A stretch of DNA of 64,000 nucleotides from the NCBI GenBank assembly GCA_017311185.1, contig JAESUZ010002387.1:434001-498000 (forward strand), in the 5' to 3' direction. The position numbers and the translations under genes were made by a program. The stretch is from Proteles cristata cristata. Taxonomy: Eukaryota > Chordata > Mammalia > Carnivora > Hyaenidae. Below, one piece after another: positions 23,256-34,760 of this stretch (position 1 is the stretch's first letter; each line of letters begins with the position of its first letter). The notes beneath the pieces were generated by a model that was not told where the DNA came from, made no database searches, and saw only the letters and a list, made by a program, of their open reading frames with translations.

Positions 23256-23536
23256 ACAGGATTGGCCCCACAGGCACCTGGTAACTCAGTAGGTTAAGGG
23301 TCTTGTCTGACTCTTGATTCTTGATTTTGCCACAAGTCACGATCTCACAGGTGCGTAAGTTTGAGCCCTGAGTGGGGCTTTGCACTGACAGTGCGAGGCC
23401 GGCTTGGGATTCTCTCTCTCTCTCCCTCTCTATGCCCCTCTCCTCCCTTTCTATGCCCTCCCCCCCGCTCCACGCCCTCTTCCCCTCTCTCAAAATAAAT
23501 AAATAATCTTAAAAAAAAAAAAAAAGATTGACCCCT
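23256..23536 (+). mobile_element. CAN-SINE with expanded CT region
   Basis: The body is 23273-23525, longer than its neighbours because the CT-rich middle is expanded and the head holds an extra 'gactcttgattcttgatt' type duplication. A diverged flanking repeat (GGATTGGCCCC / AGATTGACCCC) lies at about 23259 and 23525. Confidence 0.9.
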
Positions 23537-25097
23537 AGTACATTGACAACAAAGGCTGGCTGATAGATACGCAGGGGTCTGTTAGTCCATTCTTTCTGGT
23601 TTTGTTATGCTGGACAATTCTCCAGAATAAGTTTGAAATGAACTCTTAACCAACACTAATAAAAATCTGGGTTAGGAAGCAAAAGGCGTGGATATTCTCT
23701 ACACACTTCTCCCATTAGACTTGTGTGTTTCCTCTTGCAGGTCTGATGGTATGATGTGGGTGCTCTACTGAATGCCCTGTCTGGCTCTGCTCGGGGATCT
23801 CCTTCAGATGTGCTGCTGCACGAGCTCAGAGAGCATGTTGTAGGTAAATGAAGAAGTGACGGTGGCTGCTTTCCAAGCCGGGCAGCCAGGAGGCGGACTG
23901 CAAGCCAGAAAGTTGCAGCTGCTGCTGTGGGAGAGCCCTCCTCGCCTTGTAACTGCAACGAGGCTAATGAGAGAAAGTCAGCAGAGCCAGGACCGTGTCC
24001 CCCCACCCCACCTCTGGGGCTGCTCTGGGGGCTGACTCTGGGAAGGACACAGGAGCCTGTGACCAGGCCACTCCCTTCAGGCACCAGATCTAAGTCCTGA
24101 TTCATACATAAGACCCTCTCGGAGGAATGCCTCCATTTTCAGTCACTCTCCTCCAAAATGAACAAGCCGTTTTGGTAAAATAAGTTTGCAGTTCACCGAA
24201 AAGAATCCTGGTAAGATCCCACCATGACTTTGTTTCAATAATGAGATAACGGAGACTTGAAAGAAGTAACAGAAAACCTGGATTTGTCGTTGTTAACCCA
24301 GAATCAATATCACATCAGTGAGACGATCGTTAAATGGCAGGTCACAGATTTTAATGTTTTCTTTGCCTGTCGGTTCCTCCCACTTAAGCCTGGACACAGC
24401 TCAGAGAAACAACAGCCGTATCAGTTTATGTCATTTGGGAGGCAACCTAAACTCTAAACCCAGAATCAGAATTGGCTTAGCATGCCTCCCAGCAGTGGTG
24501 TTCAGCATTTAGAATAGTTCGGCATGAAAAATGTCCCTGCCTGTATTGATCCCAGAGAGAAAGCAGGGATTGCAGCGGGCTGGATCCGGCAGATGCACGC
24601 AGCCAGCGCGTGGTGGGCAGGCTGTACCCGGAATACACGCAGCGGCACTGAAATGCTGCCATGCCCATCAATACGCAGCCACCCGGCCTGGCCCGGAGAG
24701 TTTCCCAGTCACCCTGCCCAGAGCCTCATGACAGTTGCCCCAACACGGCACCCTGCATCTACACCAAGGGCTGGAGACAGACGCCATGGTGATCTACACT
24801 CTGTCTTTTACACTTGGGCTGGACCAGAATTACTGTCCCCACATCCCCATGGCTCCATGTGCACTGGCTGCATCAGCAGCTACACCGCTGGGCAAAGGTG
24901 GTGCCAGGGTAAAGTTTCCAGAAGAAAAAGCTGCCCAAAGGGAACATAAGCCTAACGAAGCAGGGCTTATGTAAAGGGATCCTGAAGCACTAGGAAGCAG
25001 ACCTCAGGGAAGAAGATACACCGGTTTGACATAAAGTTAATATATAAACCACTGAAAATGAAACAATAAAACAATTTTGTTTGTTTTGACCTTTATC
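23537..25097. other. Noncoding single-copy stretch
   Basis: Holds a 149-codon minus-strand frame at 23656-24105 that is serine/proline/alanine-rich with no domain, and short overlapping plus-strand frames at 24524-24974. I call no gene. Confidence 0.4.
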
Positions 25098-25163
25098 AAG
25101 AAAGAAAGAAAGGAAGGAAGGAAGGAAGGAAGGAAGGAAGGAAGGAAGGAAGGAAGGAAGGAA

Positions 25164-25203
<40 letters not shown>

Positions 25204-25350
25204 GAAGGAAGGAAGGAAGGAAGGAAGGAAGGAAGGAAGGAAGGAAGAAGGAAGGAAGGAAGGAAGGAAGGAAGAAGAAAGAAAGAAAGAAAGGAAGGAA
25301 GGAAGGAAGGAAGGAAGAAAGGAAGGAAGGAAGGAAGGGAGAAAAAGAAA
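25098..25350. repeat. (GGAA)n/(GAAA)n polypurine tract
   Basis: About 250 bp of almost pure purine on the plus strand, alternating blocks of GGAA and GAAA units with occasional GAAGAA phase breaks. Both strands give open frames (KEGRKEGR on one, SFLPSFLP on the other) that are pure repeat translations. Confidence 0.95.
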
Positions 25351-25493
25351 CTGGCGATAATATCAGATGGCTTGAAAACTTAAAATGAACCAAAGTGGAC
25401 TTGAGAGTTTTATTTATCATAAACATTTTGTCAAAAGAGGCATTAGATTGGACCAAATTTGTATAATAGAGAGATGGTCAATATAAGTTATTG

Positions 25494-25522
25494 AAGATGA
25501 TGATGATGGTGATGATGATGGT
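25494..25522. repeat. (GAT)n microsatellite
   Basis: About nine GAT-type units with two GGT interruptions. Confidence 0.85.
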
Positions 25523-26087
25523 CTTTGTTCTTTTTTTGTTTAATTTGGGTATGTTTTTTGATGATGATCTCCGTTCTGATAAGCATGAAAGTTAACCCAA
25601 CATTGTCTCCTTTTATTGTTCCATTACCTCCTGCCTGTCCCCTATGATCAAAACTATACATATTTTTGTGGATACAAAAACAATAAAAAAAAAAAGGTCC
25701 CTGAGAATAAGTGGGCTCTTTTGACTTTGTTGACAGCTATCAGATAATCTCACACTCCATTAGAAATACGGGAAAATATACTTGGTTGTTAGAAAGCACA
25801 TTTTAGGTGGAGCTGCAAAAGAGCTGTCCCAGACATCTGAAGAGAAGCCTACAGCAGCATTACTGACGGCTCGTGCTTATTCTCTTAGCAGAGATGAAGG
25901 GACAAATATGCATCAACTGTACAGCCTCCAGGGGTTGGTGTCAATGTCACTGCTTATCCTTTGGGAGCCTTGGGCCAAGATGACCCATAATGCTAGCTGG
26001 TGGGTGCCGGGAACCATGTGGGGTCCGAGCACACTGCTAGTGTAGACAGCAGCAGCTGGAGGTGGAGCCACAGCAGCCGGGAACAGA
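25523..26087. other. Noncoding, nothing recognised
   Basis: AT-rich sequence leading into the NME1-like retrocopy. No 5' UTR match could be confirmed from memory. Confidence 0.35.
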
Positions 26088-26510
26088 CCGTGGCTAGCAG
26101 TGAAGGCATCGTCATCGTCTTCAAGCCTCAGAAAGCCCATGGGCTTCAGGGGAAAGATCACCAAACGTGTTCAGCAGAAGGGGCCCCACCATGTTAGTCT
26201 GAAATTCATGCAGGCTTCTGAAGACTTGCTCAAAGAACACCACATTGCCCTGAGAACCGTCGAGTCTTTGCTGGCCTGGTGACATGCATCCACACAGGGC
26301 CAGTGATGGTCATGGTGTGGGAGGAGCTGTGTGTTGTGAAGACAGGTCAAGTCTTCCAAGAAACCCACCTGCAAACTCCAAAGTGTCCATGGGTATGTTA
26401 GCATCCAAGCTTGTGGGAACGTTATTCATGGCAACAATTCTTGGAGAATGCAGGGGAGATTGGCTTGTGGTCCCTGTGCAGTGCTATGTGCTATCATCAG
26501 GGTAAACTGT
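26088..26510 (+). pseudogene. NME1: NME1-type nucleoside diphosphate kinase processed pseudogene
   Basis: Intronless, frame-broken copy of a nucleoside diphosphate kinase A mRNA (the enzyme passes phosphate from ATP to other nucleoside diphosphates). Around 26190-26240 the sequence reads SLKFMQASEDLLKEHH; LKFMQASEDLLKEH is the NME1 form, unlike NME2. Upstream, GTGGCTAGCAGTGAAGGCAT at 26090 aligns with the start of the coding region (ATG changed to GTG). Downstream, in other frames, come segments matching HSGPVVAMVWEG, VVKTGRV and NIIHGSD. The codon for the catalytic histidine survives at 26427-26429, inside CGNVIHGNN. A stop follows SLLAW at about 26280, and there are several frameshifts and an apparent insertion near the 3' end. 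A poly(A) tail and target-site duplication were not identified. It cannot make the enzyme. Confidence 0.88.
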
Positions 26511-27366
26511 TTTGTCCCAATGCAAAAGAAAATAGTAAATAGAAGGCTTAAAAACTAATGTTGGCATATTTCCAAAAGTTCAGTGACAGCATCACATAAA
26601 GCAGCATAAAGTTCTCTGAGGTCAAGTGTTGGTAATCGGAGCAAAAGTCAAGGGTCCACTCTTTCCAGAGGTCCAATTCTAGCGGGCTAAAGCACAGAGG
26701 AAAGGGAAGACAGCAAGGAAACTGCAAAAAAATGACCCAACATTCAGATTTTCACATGAAGGCAGGAGCAGAGCGGAAGGCTGAGACTTTCTGATGCCCC
26801 ACCTGAGTGTATGCACCGCCCCAGGGGCCAAAATGGCTCCACACCCATGAACATGACTATGCAAATAGTTGCAACTGACGTCCATAGGCAGAGAGCATTT
26901 CTCGTTTGAGGAAGTAACATAGCCAAGAAGACTGTCTCACAGAAGCACATGGCACTTATGGCCTCACTGGAGAGCAGCTCTTTCCTGTCCATCATCGAAG
27001 GTCGCACAGACACACTTTCTTGAGTATAAAGGGGACAGCAGGGCCTTTCCTTCCCAGCGGGGCTCTACTACATGTCACAGTGCACAATTGTGGTTGAACT
27101 CAAAGCCAGACAGCCTGTGTCCATCAGGCTTTGCTCCTCATGCCCCCATACAGTCTCTAGGGATAACTGGTTCAACCAAGAATTTCAACCTGAACTATCA
27201 ATACAGGGTACATAGTCAGAAAAAGAAAGGGTTCAAATTATGTATCATGGACTCTTAGCAGCCTGTGAAATCATATTAGTTCCTCATAGGCAACATTTCT
27301 TCAATGCTGAATGAAATAGAAAATACAATGATATTTTGTAATATCACTTTGTAATAATTTTTGTAA
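26511..27366. other. Noncoding, nothing firmly recognised
   Basis: A minus-strand frame at 26744-27013 looks protein-like to the eye but matches no family I know. Confidence 0.35.
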
Positions 27367-27522
27367 TAAGCGTGGGCATTGGGTTACGGTGTTAGATATA
27401 GTTTTTGCTTTGAGTCAAATCAAAGAGTGTTACTTAGTGTCACATAAGCATGGGCCTTGGGTTATGTTGGATGTCATTCTTACTTTGAGTCTCACCTTGA
27501 AAACTGCTGCTTTAGAGCTTCC
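27367..27522. repeat. Diverged tandem duplication, about 78 bp unit
   Basis: TAAGCGTGGGCATTGGGTTA at 27367 recurs as TAAGCATGGGCCTTGGGTTA at 27445. The match continues through a 'gttagatat...ttgctttgagtc' / 'gttggatgt...ttactttgagtc' segment. The second copy is clearly mutated relative to the first. Confidence 0.8.
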
Positions 27523-27904
27523 TTCACAAAGCACCGATGTATTAGGTGATATGTCCAAATTTAGAGGTAACGTTGTTTCATCAAAATTGAAAAGATATAA
27601 TTTGCCTTCAAAATTCAAATGTGGAAAACAGGGATGCTTAATTTTACCACCCCAAAAGCATGATCACTTTATAACCAAGGAAATAGAACTGATCTCCTCT
27701 ATGATAGGAGAATGAGCATGAAAACTAGTAGGTATAGACCACATCTGACCCACCAATGTTAAGCTCCAGTGTCTGTAAACTTTGCATGGCCCCACACCAC
27801 CTTCAGACTTAAGGGTTCCGATCCCATATTCCCTTAATCGATGCAGAAAGAAAAAATAGTTGTAATCTTTTAAACTCACAGCCTAAAAGGCATTTTTTTT
27901 TGTT
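27523..27904. other. Noncoding, AT-rich
   Basis: Ends in a T-run (27893-27901) just before the U6-like sequence. No gene is seen. Confidence 0.35.
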
Positions 27905-27966
27905 ATATATACTAAAATTGGAACAATACAGAGAAGATAAGCATGGGCCCTGCATTCCATATTTAT
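27905..27966 (+). pseudogene. RNU6: U6 snRNA retropseudogene, internally deleted
   Basis: TATACTAAAATTGGAACAAT followed by ACAGAGAAGATAAGCATGGG and CCCTGC matches U6 nucleotides of roughly 19-66 with a few substitutions. The sequence then jumps straight to ATTCCATATTTAT, matching the U6 3' end. About 30 nt, including the region just after the spliceosomal ACAGAGA segment and the 3' stem, are missing. The first 18 nt or so are also absent. An (AAAT)n tail follows. It has no upstream snRNA promoter that I can see and is not functional. Confidence 0.88.
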
Positions 27967-27967
27967 A

Positions 27968-28014
<47 letters not shown>

Positions 28015-28016
28015 AA
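27967..28016. repeat. (AAAT)n, tail of the U6 retrocopy
   Basis: About twelve AAAT units directly after the U6 3' end, consistent with an expanded A-rich retroposition tail. Confidence 0.9.
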
Positions 28017-29011
28017 TTAGACAGATACAGTGATTTCTTGCCTTTGCAGATGCATTTTAAATGTACCTAGCAGCTAAATTCAGAATGCTCTCTTCCTAGT
28101 TTCTGAAAGTCCTTTCTAAGCTACCTGTACCCTGAGCAACAGTTAACATTCATTTTGAGCATAAAGGGCCATGGAGAAGCCAGAGTCCAGAGACCATTGA
28201 GAGTAGGTGGGACCCAGCCTCGAGGAGGATCCAGGATGGGGAAGGAGACAGAGCCTGAGCAGGGAGTCAGCTGGAGGAGGAAGCTGATGTGGCTGCTTCT
28301 GACTCTTTTCAAACTTCTCCCTCAGGCATTATACTCCTTCATACACTCTTCCTATGAAGTCCCTGTGGGGTATTAGTGCTCTGGGTCCATGACCAACGCC
28401 ACATACTTTGATGTGAAGAGATATCTCTAGAATTCAAAACTAAGGATTTGATGTAAGAGGCTGTTTGTAGATGTCTGGAGTTTCTACTGCCCGGGTGACA
28501 GAATTGCACTACAGTTAAAGGTACTCTGAAAATAAAAAGTTCAACAGACACATGGAGAAAAGGCATCCATGATCTGAGTTTACCCCAGGAACTCAGATAA
28601 ATGCATCTCTATTTCTAACACCTTCCAGTGGTGTGCTGAAATGGGTCGCTGCCAAACCAGAGGCCACCACACACAGCTCATGGGTCCTTAGAGCAAGATC
28701 AAGCAAGATGTCTCCTGAAAACTGAGATGCAGGGGCCATGATATCACCTGGGCTTAGAAAAGGTAAAGTTAACTTCTGCCAATTTGCATTCATTTAAAAT
28801 TATTTTCATTGCAGGTTAGACTGTACTTTATAGAGTGCTGGTCACAAAAAATTTTTTTGATTTTTAATGATCCTTACCTTACCCCTCTACCGCATTAAAA
28901 ACAGGAGACTAGAATGTAATTCAACATCAAATTGAAAGGAGTCAATAACAATCTAAGCCTTGGAAATCAGAAAGATGGTTTTGGGCACAATAATGTATGC
29001 AGAACTGTTTT
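28017..29011. other. Noncoding, nothing recognised
   Basis: Single-copy sequence between the U6 retrocopy and the next SINE. Confidence 0.4.
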
Positions 29012-29250
29012 CCAGAATGATTTTTTTTTAATGTTTTATTTTATTTCTAGGAGAGAGGAAGACAGCGTGAACAGGGGAGGGTCAGAGAGAGAGGGAGTCA
29101 CAGACTGAAACAGGCTCCAGGCTCTGAGCTGGCAGTCAGCACAGAGCCCGACGCGGGGCTCGAACCCACGAACCGCGAGATCATGACCCAAGCGAAAGTC
29201 GGACGCTTAACCGACTAAGCCACCCAGGCGCCCCAACCCAGAATGATTTT
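29012..29250 (-). mobile_element. CAN-SINE, young subfamily
   Basis: The body is 29025-29234. A 13 bp repeat CCAGAATGATTTT lies at 29012-29024 and 29238-29250. Head, A box and B box are close to consensus, and the subfamily marks CTAGAAATAAAATAAAAC and CAGTCTGTGACTCCC are present. Confidence 0.95.
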
Positions 29251-29704
29251 TATAAAATAACAATGTTACTGGATGGAATGGCCCATCCTGGGTAGAGTGA
29301 CAGTAAAAATTACCACAAGAATAAAACCTTTTATCACGAGCATTAAGGTGGTCAGTGGTTCCCCGGGCAACAAGCATGGGATTAGAGAATGCACTAGTTT
29401 GGCTACAAAATCTAACATACTACATCCAAAATACCACATTCTGTGTCAGGGCTTATGTCAGCAGTAGCTCTTCCTTCAATCCCCTGACCACACTAAAATG
29501 TGCTGGTGAAGGAAACCATACCATTGGAGAGGGATAGATCAACACTTGCACTTATGCAAAATAAGGAATAAATTGTACAATGGGTTTCAGAAAATGAATT
29601 AGAGGGACCAGAAATGTTCCTTACCCCACCTCTTCTCTGCTTTAAATCACCTCTACCACGCCAACGTAATGGTCAAAGACATTAATTTTTTTTTTCCTAT
29701 CAAC
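29251..29704. other. Noncoding, nothing recognised
   Basis: Single-copy spacer between two minus-strand SINEs. Confidence 0.35.
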
Positions 29705-29969
29705 TGAACATGGGTTTTTGTTTTTAATGGGTTTTTTGTTTGTTTTTCTGTTTGTTTGTTTGTTTGTTTCTGATAGAGAGAGACAGGCATGAGTAGGGGA
29801 GAGTCAGAGAGAGAGGGAGATACAGAATCTGAAGCAGGCTCCAGGCTCTGAGCTGTCAGCACAGAGCCCGATGTGGGGCTCGAACCCATGAACTGTGAGA
29901 TCATGACCTGAACCAAAGTCGGACGCTTAACTGACTGAGCCACCCAGGCGCCCCTGAACATGGGTTTTT
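29705..29969 (-). mobile_element. CAN-SINE with expanded tail
   Basis: The body is 29720-29954, with an exact 15 bp repeat TGAACATGGGTTTTT at 29705-29719 and 29955-29969. The A-rich tail has grown into a GTTT/GTTTT (CAAA on the element strand) repeat at 29734-29769. Confidence 0.95.
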
Positions 29970-30953
29970 TGGATGTTTTTAGCAAATATGTAATTTCACG
30001 TGATTTCAAAAGTACCTGATGGAGATTTTTCTAAAAGCAAATATTGGTGAGAGAAAGGGAAGCCCAGACAAGCATGATTGCATCAGGTTCTTCCAGAAGG
30101 TGAGCGTGAGCCACTGCAAGGAAGAGAAAAGCACATGGTCGATGCTTCAAGATTTTGCATAAACGACTCGAAGCTGAGATATCATTGCCAGAAAGCACTG
30201 CCACTGGCCACACAGCAGGCATCTACCAAAAGCTTGATGGTGGGATACTATTAGAATTGAGTACATTTATTGAAAGGATTAATCTTAATCACACAGCCAT
30301 TTGGTTACAAGAACAGCCCAGGAAGAAGACAAGTGTAAGAGTCAAGAGACACTGAAATGGAAGCGGAGGTGGCGCCATGTGCGACCACAGCGCCGCATGT
30401 GCAGTGGACATTGGAAAGGTCAGGCTCTGGCTGTGCTTCTAGTGCTGGTGACGGCCACCGATGTCCCCGCTCTCCGTTCTGTCTTTTCACCAGTACAGTC
30501 CCTCCTGTTTGTGTTGGGGGTTTGGCTCTCAGCTGCATCAGAAGAGTGGTCTCCAGAGCCTCGGGGTATTGGTGCAGGTGTAGTCATGCCAACAGAGAAA
30601 AATAGTTAAGTGGATTATTTGAAAGAGACAGGTGATTTAAAAAAAAAAAAAAAAAAAAGCCTTCCACTGTGTCTGCACATAGCAGTTAACCTAAAACCAG
30701 CACTCACACCAGAGCAGGCAGAGGGGACACCCCCTTCTTTGTTCCAAACGTGCCCTGCCGTGCACATTTTAGCCTTTTGTCATTCCTTTTCCCTTCAAAG
30801 GTTGCCTTTACTGTTCATTTTCAGTGCCCTTTTATTTGATGGGAAGATTGTGGACCGGGAAGTGCCTGTGATTTCGCCCAGTCTTTTAATCCCTCTGTCC
30901 GGCCTGGATCCTGAACAGCCAGGGATCGGCAATGGCTCAACTCACCATGCATT
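29970..30953. other. Noncoding, with a long A-run
   Basis: A run of 20 A at about 30639-30658 follows a CpG-containing segment (30350-30600) in which two frames overlap. The A-run could mark the end of an unrecognised retrocopy, but I find no matching gene. Confidence 0.35.
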
Positions 30954-31204
30954 TATGGCTCACTTCTTTTTTTTTTTTTAAATGTTTTATTTATTTATTT
31001 TGAGGAGAGAGAGAGACAGCATGAGAGGGGAGGGTCAGAGAGAGAGGGAGTGACAGACTCTGAAACAGGCTCCAGGCTCCGAGCTGGCAGTCAGCACAGA
31101 GCCTGACACGGGGCTCGAACCCATGAACCGCGAGATCATGACCCAAGCGAAAGTCGGACGCTTAACCGACTAAGCCACCCAGGCGCCCCTATGGCTCACT
31201 TCTT
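30954..31204 (-). mobile_element. CAN-SINE, young subfamily
   Basis: The body is 30969-31189, with an exact 15 bp repeat TATGGCTCACTTCTT at 30954-30968 and 31190-31204. It carries 'ctgactgccagc' but a CTCAAAATAAATAAATAAAA-type tail instead of CTCCTAGAAAT, so it is a slightly different member. Confidence 0.95.
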
Positions 31205-32459
31205 ATAATACTTCACCAGGGCTAGACCACCGGAGACCCCTGGAGGGAGCCGACACGTCTCTTCCTGCAATCGCTCCATCACTCTACCACCAGATAGAGA
31301 AAGTAGGGACGGCAAGGAACACTCAAAGTGCCAAAGAGCAAAAGATACCATCCTGTGGCTGGCACCAAAATGGGCTTTGGTGAGGAAGAAGTCTCTAAGC
31401 ACTCAAACCAAAAGCAGAATCTTCTGGCAAATTGAAATAATACTTCTTGAAGACAGTGAGCCTTTCTTCCAGAGCTTCATATGGCGTGGCACCTTGCCGT
31501 CTAACAATGCCACAGGCCACATGCCTGCCAGCAGCACCCTCCCTACAGCACCACTGCCGGGGGTTGGGGGGGTCCCATCTCACTCCCTCATTCAACCTTC
31601 CACGTGAGAGGAGCAAGGGACCAATCAACTACTTTTTTGCACAGCCCGGGTCCCAACTTAATATTCCTGTCACATCATTTTTTCTGAAGTGTCCCCCTAA
31701 CAGATGACCTTGCTTGTACTTGGACACGAAGTTCTCAATGGCCCTGGGTACCAGTGAGGACTGTCATGAGGACCACCTTCTCTGAATTAGCTGCACTCTG
31801 TCTCAGGAAGCAACATGGATGAGGTTTTTCTTGTCTTTTCCTGATCCCCGTTCTTCCTTCTCCTCATTCATAGCAAGAGAATTTGTCATTGCCAGAGGAC
31901 CCAACATTTTGACTTGTGAGGAGTAAGAAATCCTAGAGACACTAAGGCACAAATGGCTTAACTTGTCGCACATGCTCTGGGGCTACTGAGGACTTTGCCC
32001 AAATAATCTGATCAGAATCTTTCCAGTACAGAAAAGGAGCATTTTAAGTAATAGGCATCCAAAGTACGCTTTGACAAAACTCACTTTCAGGAACCCTTTC
32101 AAACCTGAGGAGTCTCAGGATGGGGATGGAATGTCCAATTCTGGAAGACTTCTACTTTTGGGGAACAGCGGAAACAACACTGTTGTGAATTCTACAACAG
32201 AGGAAAGTCTTGTCCATTACAAGGCTGAGCAGGTTGAGCCACGTGGCACCCCTCTTAGGAGGACATGGAGCAGAGTAATCACGGCTGCTCCACCTACACG
32301 CATATTGTTGGGTTCCTACAAGGCCACACACATGAGCAGGGTTCAACACATGTCAGCTGACCGTGGGAATGGCTTAATGTAGAGAAAATTCTGTCACTCC
32401 AAATGCCACCATTACCGAGAGCATCTTGTACATAGCTCGGGCTTAATATTTGCCATCAC
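31205..32459. other. Noncoding, nothing recognised
   Basis: Single-copy sequence. Short frames here have no domain or splice context. Confidence 0.4.
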
Positions 32460-32580
32460 ATACTAACATCATATCCTGACGTCTGCCCCTCACTGGACTG
32501 TGAGCTATCAAGGATGTGGATTGCCTTTTATCCCTTTGCATGCTCAGGTTCAGTACTGTGCTCAAAAAGGGACCTTGCAA
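32460..32580 (+). mobile_element. L2 LINE 3' fragment
   Basis: CCTCACTGGACTGTGAGCTA, TCAAGGATGTGGATTGCC, then a 'cagtactgtgctcaaaa' segment matches the L2 3' order (agactgtaagctccatgagggcaggg...cagtgcctggcaca). Confidence 0.55.
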
Positions 32581-34499
32581 TGACCCAATAGATACAGCTT
32601 TTCCATCAAAACAGGCAGAAGTGCCCCCACCTTACAAGGTATCTGCTGCATTTCCACTCTGAGCTACGAATACAGAAACCAAAGCACAGAAGAGCCTGAG
32701 ACGATGCGTGTCTGTGAGGAACAGAGCTAAGTAGGGGCTTCAGTTCCAGATCGGCTTAATTAAATAACTACCAAAATGACATGATAAGAACCAGTCTCGG
32801 GAAAACTTATTTTTAGGTAGAAAGAGTTGGTTGGTGTACGATTAGCAAGGTAATTGGTTAACTTAAACCCATTCTGTTACAGTAGATTGCATATGGAAAT
32901 ATCTCTCAATTATACAGAGCTTCATGCTTCCTGGGAAAACTTAAACAACAACAGTAATAATAATGGAATATGAAGATGGTTTCTCTGGCTGCAGCTGAGA
33001 AACTCAGGGCCAGACTCCATGCTCCTTAGTCAAAAAGGCACTTGAATGCTGGGAAATCAGGAACAAATTCCCCTGAAGAAAAATCCGGTCTTTTCTCTCT
33101 CCCCACTCTTAGTGATTCTACAAGTCTCTCCCAGTCGACAATGGCTTTGCCCTGAGGACATCTGGGGGTGGGGGGTGACTTTCTAAGGTCTTTATTGAAA
33201 GCCCCACCTGGAAGGAGTGATTACCTAACAATTTGCCAAAAGGGAGGGCTGAAGAACCTTTGGCATTTTTGAACTGCAACTGTTTTCTGTCATCGTAAAG
33301 AAAAAGCTAATCATTTTTTCCAGCAAACCACCCCCTCTGTCTCCTGCACAGACTATTACGAAATTGCCAAAGACCACACACTTGGCTTTCTCTGTTTTCA
33401 CAGTTTTTAAAGCCATCATCAAAAGGCAAAGGGAGCTCGAGATGAGGATTTCTTTCCAGCAGAGCATCTGAAGTGGAATTCCATTGGTAGAATGCTATTC
33501 TCTTCTGGCTACCTTCCATAAGTTCCATCTTCTTATTAAGTGTTTATCATCTCGCTTAAAGAAAAAGGAGACAAAAAAATCTCGAACTGTGTCCAACTGG
33601 GAAAGTGCCATACAGCCCTTACAGTCGTACTATCGAATATTCTGGAAATGCACTTTAAAGACCAAAAAATTTAGCTCATAATATAAAAGTTCAATTTATG
33701 ATAACATTTATCTCCACGTTAATAAGGAATTTGCAAACAAAGATGATTATCCAGGTCTTTGAAGATGCACACCATGAATCAATCCAGCTACATATTAGTG
33801 ATACAAGGCAGTTGGTTTTACCAGAGTTGGCCCCGGGTAAGATGTTTCTTTTTTATGTGAAATTATGTTGAGAGAATTTTGAAATGCACACCATCTGAGT
33901 CATAGGCGCTGGCTTAGAAGCAGGAATTTAGCACAAACATTTTTTAGCGGCAGATCAATGATGTAAAGTTTGTTTTCAAGGGAGACTAAAATAAATGTTT
34001 CACTTCCAAAACCAACCTGACCTACGGGGCAGAGAAGAACATGTCACTGGGCCCGGAGTTCAGGAAAGTCATAGGAGACATCAACTCATTAGGAACGGCC
34101 CTCCTGGGTCATGTCCTCTGTGTACGGTGATGACCTGACAGAGACCTTTCCTCTACCTGCCCATCTCACCCTCTCTCTGCAGACATTGTATTCCAGCAAC
34201 TGACACCCCATTCCCCTGGGGTCTTAAAGTATGATCCACACGTCCTTGTCACCCTGTGATGGTGCTTCTCACTGCCTTCCTCGGGGAACCTGGCCTTAGT
34301 CTCCAATTCAGGCCTCCCTCCCATACACATTTCCATATTGATAAATGTGAGATAAAAAAGAGTTTTTGTTTCTGTTCCCATTTATGTTTGTAATGGCTCA
34401 GGAAGTTAGCATCTGTTACATATAACAGCATCCTTCACGCCTCAGGTTGTTTTATGACAAGATGTGCCTTTACTTCTTCTCTTCCCACTACATGGATTT
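32581..34499. other. Noncoding single-copy stretch
   Basis: A T-rich minus-strand and purine-rich plus-strand patch near 33070-33320 is the only compositional feature. No gene or repeat is recognised. Confidence 0.4.
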
Positions 34500-34760
34500 C
34501 CCATCCTATACCTGACGTTCCAAACCTAACTCAATCCTCAAGACTCCATTCAAGCTTTATCTCCATTATGAAACCTTCTCTACTTCTTCAGTTCCCTGGA
34601 ATTTTTCACTTCTCACTGTTTCTATTCTAGCTAATATCTGTTGTTATAGCTCAGAATTTATTATCTACTTATTTTTTATCACTCTTAAATTGTTTTATGC
34701 TCATAACTTGGTCTCCTTCATAGATACCTCAAGCAATCTGAGTATAGGATTATTCTTCTC
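34500..34760 (+). mobile_element. L2 LINE fragment
   Basis: TCAATCCTCAAGACTCCATT, GAAACCTTCTCTACTTCTTC, GTTATAGCTCAGAATTTATT and CATAACTTGGTCTCCTTCAT recall the L2 3' untranslated region (ctcaagtgccacctcc...gaggccttccctgaccac...gcttatcac). Confidence 0.5.

Noticed and set aside
23656..24105. 149-codon minus-strand frame
   Set aside because: Serine-, proline- and alanine-rich with no domain; nothing suggests transcription.
25077..25456. Open frames of 103 (plus) and 139 (minus) codons
   Set aside because: They are direct translations of the GGAA/GAAA microsatellite.
26744..27013. Minus-strand frame that looked protein-like
   Set aside because: No family or catalytic motif could be named, and the frame has no splice or promoter context.
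30350..30658. CpG-containing segment followed by a 20 A run, suggesting a processed pseudogene
   Set aside because: No gene match could be recognised and no target-site duplication was found.
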